From assembly GCF_014696925.1 (NCBI RefSeq), contig NZ_JACJQY010000038.1, forward strand, positions 1-57,465: a DNA stretch of 57,465 bases, in the 5' to 3' direction. Source of the DNA: Phormidium tenue FACHB-1050. GTDB taxonomy: Bacteria; Cyanobacteriota; Cyanobacteriia; Pseudanabaenales; Pseudanabaenaceae. The position numbers and the translations under genes are program-made. A model generated the notes under the pieces. That model did not search any database, was not told the DNA's origin, and worked only from the letters and a program-made list of their open reading frames with translations. Positions 52,516 through 57,465 of the stretch are shown here, piece after piece; the first letter of the stretch is position 1, and the number at the start of each line of letters is the position of its first letter.

Positions 52516-55500
52516 ATGATTGAGAGTTCAGCGAAAGTGAGCCAAGACAATAATAAGTGGCAGTTCTGGATTGATCGCGGTGGCACATTTACTGATATTG
52601 TCGCGCAAAATCCTGATGGTGAAATCCTGATTCATAAACTGCTATCCGAGAATCCCGATCGCTATAGCGATGCACCGATACAGGGGATTCGCGATATTCT
52701 CGGTATCCCTCAAACTGAGCCTATTCCCATAGAGCAAATTGCCGCAATTAAAATGGGAACGACGGTGGCAACTAATGCCCTATTAGAACGCAAAGGCGAT
52801 CGCACAGTTTTGTTAATTACTAAAGGGTTTAAGGATGCATTACGCATTGGTTATCAGCATCGCCCCAATATTTTCGCGAGACATATCGTTTTGCCTGAAA
52901 TGCTCTATGAGCAAGTAATCGAAATAGAAGAACGCTATAGCGCCCATGGAGAAGTTCTCATTTCTTTAAATGAGGATTTGGCGATTAGAGAATTACAAAA
53001 AGCCTATGATTTAGGGATTAGGGCTTGTGCGATCGCTTTAATGCATAGCTATCGCTATCCTCAGCATGAGCAAAAATTAGCCGAATTAGCTCAGCAAATC
53101 GGGTTTACGCAGATTTCTATATCCCATAAAATTAGCTCCCTCATCAAATTTGTGAGTCGTGGTGATACTACGGTTGTCGATGCCTATCTATCACCAATTC
53201 TCAAGCGTTATGTGGATCGGGTGAGTTCCCAACTTAATCAGGCTCTTACCCCTAGCGCCTCTCTAGCAGGAGATGGGGATAAGACTGCAAAATCTCAGAC
53301 CCTCACCCCTAGCCCCTCTCCCGCAGGAGAGGGGGATCAGTCTGCAAAATTAATGTTTATGCAGTCCAATGGCGGACTGACGGAAGCCACATCTTTTCAA
53401 GGCAAAAACAGTATTCTATCGGGTCCCGCAGGGGGCATCGTCGGTGCAGTACAGACCTGTTTGCAGGCGGGTTTTGCGAAAATTATTAGCTTCGATATGG
53501 GAGGAACTTCCACAGATGTAGCCCATTATGCAGGGAGTTATGAGCGATCGCTATCTACAGAAGTCGCTGGCATCAGGCTAAGTACGCCCATGATGTCCAT
53601 TCATACGGTGGCGGCTGGTGGTGGCTCCTTACTATTTTTTGATGGAGCTAGATATCGCGTTGGTCCCGAATCCGCAGGAGCTTTTCCCGGCCCCGCCTGT
53701 TATCGCAATGGTGGTAATTTAGCAGTGACCGATTGCAATGTCATGCTCGGCAAATTACAGCCTGAGTTCTTTCCCAAAGTATTTGGCAAAAATGGGGATT
53801 TACCACTCGATCGCACAGTTGTAATTGAGAAGTTTACAGAATTAGCGCAAACCATCAGCCAAGCAACAGGACAAGCTGTTACTCCTGAAGTCGTTGCCCA
53901 AGGTTTTTTGGAAATTGCGGTAGAAAAAATGGCAATGGCGATTAAAAAAATATCAGTACAGCGTGGTTACGATGTTACTGAATATGTCCTCTGTTGCTTT
54001 GGTGGTGCAGGTGGGCAGCACGCCTGCGCGATCGCTGATGTCTTAGATATGACCCAAGTATTCATTCATCCCTACGCAGGTGTTTTATCCGCCTATGGCA
54101 TTGGATTAGCAGATATTCGCACCATCCGCGATCGCACAGTGGAGTCAGAGCTAAATCTAGAATTGCTTACCGAACTAGAAACTATTGCCAAAAAACTAAG
54201 CGAAGATGGCAAGTCTGAGATTTTGCAAGGTAATGTGGATGGTGATTTAAATATCGAAACTAGTTTGCGATTGCGTTACGCTGGTACAGATTCATCGCTA
54301 ACGGTGGCAATTACTGAGCCTCTCAGATTCTATTCACAAGTTACAGTAGACTACTTGCGAACCAATTTTGAGACATTGCATAAAGAGCGCTATGGTTTCA
54401 TTTTTGCGGATAAAGTGTTGATGGTGGAAGCGATCGCTGTAGAAGTCATTATTTCAAGGAAAAAGGAAAAAGGAAAAAGGAAAAAAGCTAATAGCCAACA
54501 GCTAACAGCTAATAGCCAACAGCTAACAGCCAACAGCCAAAAAGTACAAGTCTACATGGCAGGCGCATGGCGAGAAACGCCCATCTTGCGGCGGGAAGAT
54601 CTGCGGGTGGGCGATCGCATTCAAGGCGCAGCGTTGATTATTGATGTGACGGGAACTAATGCGATCGAGCCTAATTGGGAAGCAGAATTGAATGAGGATG
54701 ATTGTTTGATCTTGAGAAGATCCCCCCCAGCCCCCCTTGTAGAGGGGGGAGAAGATGCTCTTCAAGTCCCCCTTTATAAGGGGGATTTAGGGGGATCTCT
54801 ATCTAAAGCCGAAGATAGATCCCCCCCAGCCCCCCTTGTAAAGGGGGGAGAAGATTCTCTTCAAGTCCCCCTTTATAAGGGGGATTTAGGGGGATCTCTA
54901 TCTAAAGCTGAAGATAGATCCCCCCCAGCCCCCCTTGTAAAGGGGGGAGAAGATTCTCTTCAAGTCCCCCTTTATAAGGGGGATTTAGGGGGATCTCTTC
55001 CTGATCCGATTAAATTGGAAATCTTTAATAATCTCTTTCAATCGATCGCTGAACAAATGGGATTTACGCTGCAAAATACTAGTGCTAGCGTCAATATTCG
55101 CGAGAGACTAGATTTCTCCTGTGCCATTTTTGACTGTGATGGTGAACTGGTTGCCAATGCACCGCATATTCCTGTACACCTTGGCTCGATGGGTGAAAGT
55201 GTAAAAGCTCTGATAGGCGATCGCCAAGGTAATATCCATTTTGGGGATGTCTTCGCCACGAATAATCCTTATAACGGTGGCACGCATTTACCTGATATCA
55301 CTGTAATTACGCCTGTATTTATAGAAACTGAGCAGCCAATTTTCTATGTTGCCTCACGGGGACACCATGCCGATATTGGCGGCATCACCCCAGGTTCCAT
55401 GCCTTCTCATAGTACGAGTATCGAAGAAGAAGGAATTCTCTTTAACAATTTTCAGCTTGTTAAAAGTGGCAATTTTTGTGAAGCAGAAACCCTTGCCTTG

Positions 55501-56571
55501 TTAACTTCTAGTCAATATCCAGCGCGTAACTCCGCCCAAAACATTGCAGACTTGCAAGCCCAAATTGCAGCGAATGAATGTGGCGCAAAAGAACTTCAGC
55601 GTATGGTTGCTAGTTATGGTGCATTAACTGTGCAGAACTATATGCGCCATGTGCGAGACAATGCCGAGTTAGCGATTCGGAAAGCGATCGCTAATTTGGT
55701 CAAGGAAACAGGAAAAGGGAAACAGGAAAAAGATGAACGTAAGTTTATTTATCCCATTGATAATGGGAGTCAGATTGTAGTATCGGTGAGTTTAGATGCG
55801 AATGAAAGAACAGCAAGGATTGATTTCACAGGAACTTCGGCGCAATTAGGAAATAACTTTAATGCACCTTTAGCGGTATGCAAAGCCGTAGTTCTCTATG
55901 TATTTCGCACTCTTGTTGATGATGAGATTCCCCTTAATGCGGGTTGCCTTGTCCCGTTAGAAATTATTGTCCCTGAAGGCTCGATGCTCAACCCTGTTTA
56001 TCCTGCGGCAGTGGTGGCGGGAAATGTGGAGACATCTCAAGCGATCGCCAATGCTTTGTATGGCGCATTGGGCGTAATGGCAGCCTCACAGGGAACGATG
56101 AATAACTTCACCTTTGGTAGCGATCGCTATCAGTATTATGAAACGATTTGTGGTGGATCGGGTGCAGGGATGGATTTTGATGGTACGGATGCCATTCAAA
56201 CCCACATGACTAATTCGCGACTCACCGATCCTGAGATTCTAGAATGGCGATTTCCTGTACTTTTGGAAGAGTTTTCGATTCGAGAGCATACTGGCGGCAA
56301 TGGTAAATATAAAGGCGGCAATGGTGTCATTAGGCGGATTAAGTTCCTTGAACCGATGACGGCAGCAATTTTGTCTAGCAGTCGAGTTATTCCTCCATTC
56401 GGTTTAAATGGTGGTGAGTCAGGAACAACTGGGCGAAATTATGTGATTAGAATTGATGGAGAAATTACCGATTTACCTAGCACAGCCACAGTACAAATGG
56501 AAATGGGTGATACTTTTGTGATTGAAACTCCTAGTGGTGGTGGTTATGGCAAAATTCAAAATAGGGCTTAG
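52516..56571 (+). CDS. 5-oxoprolinase / hydantoinase HyuA-HyuB fusion with in-frame repeat insertions
   Basis: The 1351-residue fusion hydrolyses 5-oxoproline or related cyclic amides using ATP. The HyuA part (about 15-730) starts [18 protein letters not shown], with [14 protein letters not shown] near 74, [14 protein letters not shown] near 295 and [14 protein letters not shown]. The HyuB part (about 833-1350) has [35 protein letters not shown] and the C-terminal GGGYG. It is longer than fused oxoprolinases I know. The excess lies in four stretches that are intergenic-type repeats translated in frame: residues about 243-278, 647-676, 735-828 (three 33-residue units) and a short [10 protein letters not shown] piece near 1065. 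Confidence 0.9.
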   Translation: MIESSAKVSQDNNKWQFWIDRGGTFTDIVAQNPDGEILIHKLLSENPDRYSDAPIQGIRDILGIPQTEPIPIEQIAAIKMGTTVATNALLERKGDRTVLLITKGFKDALRIGYQHRPNIFARHIVLPEMLYEQVIEIEERYSAHGEVLISLNEDLAIRELQKAYDLGIRACAIALMHSYRYPQHEQKLAELAQQIGFTQISISHKISSLIKFVSRGDTTVVDAYLSPILKRYVDRVSSQLNQALTPSASLAGDGDKTAKSQTLTPSPSPAGEGDQSAKLMFMQSNGGLTEATSFQGKNSILSGPAGGIVGAVQTCLQAGFAKIISFDMGGTSTDVAHYAGSYERSLSTEVAGIRLSTPMMSIHTVAAGGGSLLFFDGARYRVGPESAGAFPGPACYRNGGNLAVTDCNVMLGKLQPEFFPKVFGKNGDLPLDRTVVIEKFTELAQTISQATGQAVTPEVVAQGFLEIAVEKMAMAIKKISVQRGYDVTEYVLCCFGGAGGQHACAIADVLDMTQVFIHPYAGVLSAYGIGLADIRTIRDRTVESELNLELLTELETIAKKLSEDGKSEILQGNVDGDLNIETSLRLRYAGTDSSLTVAITEPLRFYSQVTVDYLRTNFETLHKERYGFIFADKVLMVEAIAVEVIISRKKEKGKRKKANSQQLTANSQQLTANSQKVQVYMAGAWRETPILRREDLRVGDRIQGAALIIDVTGTNAIEPNWEAELNEDDCLILRRSPPAPLVEGGEDALQVPLYKGDLGGSLSKAEDRSPPAPLVKGGEDSLQVPLYKGDLGGSLSKAEDRSPPAPLVKGGEDSLQVPLYKGDLGGSLPDPIKLEIFNNLFQSIAEQMGFTLQNTSASVNIRERLDFSCAIFDCDGELVANAPHIPVHLGSMGESVKALIGDRQGNIHFGDVFATNNPYNGGTHLPDITVITPVFIETEQPIFYVASRGHHADIGGITPGSMPSHSTSIEEEGILFNNFQLVKSGNFCEAETLALLTSSQYPARNSAQNIADLQAQIAANECGAKELQRMVASYGALTVQNYMRHVRDNAELAIRKAIANLVKETGKGKQEKDERKFIYPIDNGSQIVVSVSLDANERTARIDFTGTSAQLGNNFNAPLAVCKAVVLYVFRTLVDDEIPLNAGCLVPLEIIVPEGSMLNPVYPAAVVAGNVETSQAIANALYGALGVMAASQGTMNNFTFGSDRYQYYETICGGSGAGMDFDGTDAIQTHMTNSRLTDPEILEWRFPVLLEEFSIREHTGGNGKYKGGNGVIRRIKFLEPMTAAILSSSRVIPPFGLNGGESGTTGRNYVIRIDGEITDLPSTATVQMEMGDTFVIETPSGGGYGKIQNRA
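53244..53349 (+). repeat. CTCACCCCTAGCCCC repeats inserted in frame in the oxoprolinase gene
   Basis: Two related 48-base copies (53244-53291 and 53300-53348) encode [16 protein letters not shown] and [16 protein letters not shown]. The same sequence occurs as a non-coding repeat at 35303. Confidence 0.85.
54456..54543 (+). repeat. AAGGAAAAAGGAAAA and TAATAGCCAACAGC repeats inserted in frame in the oxoprolinase gene
   Basis: They encode a lysine-rich run followed by units of TANSQQL. Such short repeats are otherwise seen between cyanobacterial genes. Confidence 0.8.
54719..54999 (+). repeat. Three 99-bp in-frame repeat units at the HyuA-HyuB junction
   Basis: Units begin at 54719, 54818 and 54917, and each encodes 33 residues with [13 protein letters not shown] and [14 protein letters not shown]. 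They are the CCCCCTAGCCCCCCTT/AAGGGGGATTTAGGGGG repeat, here read as protein. Confidence 0.9.
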
Positions 56572-56578
56572 CCAATAT

Positions 56579-57424
56579 ATGCAACGGTTCTTAAAGCAGA
56601 GAAATCGGTTATTCTTGGCAATTACTTTGGCAGTGGCGATCGCTTTCGGTTCTGCTATAACCAAACAATCCCCTGCGATGAGCGCCGAAAAGATCTCATT
56701 TTGGTATCCACCCTTTGGACAGTTTATTATTCCGATTTCTGATCTTGAAACCTTTGCGAAAACTGGGAAACTTACCAAACGTCTTGCTTTTTATCTGGAT
56801 CATCTATCACCAAGTCAACAGGCTGAACTTAGACAAGCGCTTAACACCCGTTACGATATTAGCCATATTATGATTAGTCAGTTCACCTATTCGCCGATTG
56901 GGCTGGTGTTAATGAAGCGAATGGGTAGGATTTTGCAAGGTGATGGCTATCAAAATGGATTGTTAGCATTACGATCTTCGCTCATTCTCTCGGCTGCAAG
57001 CCCTGAAGGACTAACTCCCATTAATGTTTTGCGACGTTTTCCCTTACCAACGATTGAGTTAGATTTAAACTTAGGATTAGAAGCCTATAGAGAACTATCA
57101 CTACTTTGGTGTCGAAAAGCAGTAGCGATCACTGCTCTACAAAAGCAATCAGAGAATGAAATAGCAACTACTAAAACCCCTATACCGACTGATAAAATTG
57201 TTGCCAAAGGCAAATTTTCTTGGCAAACACGCGAATTTACTTTTCAGAACCCTGAGCGGGAAATGGCAATCAATGCTACTTTATATGCTCCTCAAGGAAC
57301 TGAGAAACCTGCGCCTGTAATTGTTATTTCCCATGGACTTGCTTCCAATCGCGATACATTTATCGTAATTGCTCAACGTAGGAAAATTGACAAAAAGGCA
57401 AAAGCTGATAAATTAAAGAAATGA
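56579..57424 (+). pseudogene. DUF1400-type alpha/beta hydrolase, truncated by an insertion
   Basis: The protein has a signal peptide (about 1-34), the DUF1400 part with IPISDLETFAKTGKLTKRLAFYL, and the beginning of the alpha/beta-hydrolase fold PVIVISHGLASNRDTF. The frame then runs into foreign sequence (VIAQRRKIDKKAKADKLKK) at about 57365, before the catalytic nucleophile would be reached. The product is therefore nonfunctional. ATG 56579 is chosen because it lies after the oxoprolinase stop and begins the signal peptide. An earlier ATG at 56546 would overlap that gene. Confidence 0.75.
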
Positions 57425-57465
57425 AGGAACTACCCAACCTAAAAGACCTAACAGACGAGGCAAAA
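57365..57465 (+). mobile_element. Left end of a probable IS66-type element with transposase start
   Basis: The hydrolase breaks at GTAATTGCTCAACG, and IS66-family ends begin GTAA. A new frame starts at ATG 57421 and reads MKELPNLKDLTDEAK, which resembles the N terminus of IS66-type TnpC transposases as I recall them. The element continues beyond the window, so this identification is provisional. Confidence 0.5.

Noticed and set aside
52516-56571. Frameshifted or broken oxoprolinase because of the repeats
   Set aside because: All inserted repeats keep the reading frame, and both HyuA and HyuB motifs remain intact.

Overview
This window comes from a cyanobacterium. The evidence is the octamer GCGATCGC (HIP1) scattered through almost every gene, the ribosomal gene order rplS-trnW-secE-nusG-rplK-rplA-rplJ-rplL, a ferredoxin-type 8-vinyl reductase (BciB), a SigF-type group 3 sigma factor, cyanobacteriochrome-like GAF domains and a geranylgeranyl-reductase-family flavoprotein. 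A Pseudanabaena-like lineage is my guess, not something the sequence proves. Both edges look like repeat-limited contig ends: the left gene (an M16 peptidase) lacks its 5' half, and the right gene (a DUF1400-type hydrolase) is cut by what looks like the start of an IS66-type element.

Layout. 0-9.7 kb is mostly housekeeping: M16 peptidase fragment, MnmC-like methyltransferase, the ribosomal/secretion block with tRNA-Trp and an L10 leader, a stand-alone HisE and a class A penicillin-binding protein. 9.7-16 kb holds a small membrane protein, an RsbW-like kinase, the operon rsmE-yjbQ-yvcK, a hexose-phosphate mutase and sigF. 16-36.5 kb is a signalling block: four very large hybrid histidine kinases on the plus strand, followed by two short REC-kinases on the minus strand, with an isochorismatase-like hydrolase and bciB between them. 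The first three large kinases carry a GAF domain with a D-x-C-F cysteine and a C-H cysteine exactly 28 residues apart, the signature of DXCF cyanobacteriochromes, so they are probably bilin photoreceptors. The fourth has four CBS motifs instead. 36.9-40.6 kb holds exopolyphosphatase and a cation/proton antiporter.

40.7-47.7 kb is the accessory region of most interest. It is a tightly packed six-gene minus-strand operon: a NACHT ATPase with about 19 HEAT repeats, XisH, XisI, a HigA-type antitoxin, a DUF433/VapB45-like antitoxin and a VapC45-like PIN nuclease. A divergent unknown gene beside it is bracketed by 64-bp direct repeats, one of which is the 5' end of the NACHT gene. I infer a conflict or defence module. 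47.9-57.4 kb returns to metabolism: geranylgeranyl reductase family, GT4 glycosyltransferase, aldo/keto reductase, SOUL protein, fused 5-oxoprolinase and the broken hydrolase.

The spacers are filled with palindromic repeats. One family (about 115 bp, ends TATAGCTGTCGCC) has a near-perfect central hairpin whose middle bases differ from copy to copy yet always stay self-complementary. Other repeats are nested inside each other, sit against stop codons, or have entered the 5-oxoprolinase gene in frame four times.
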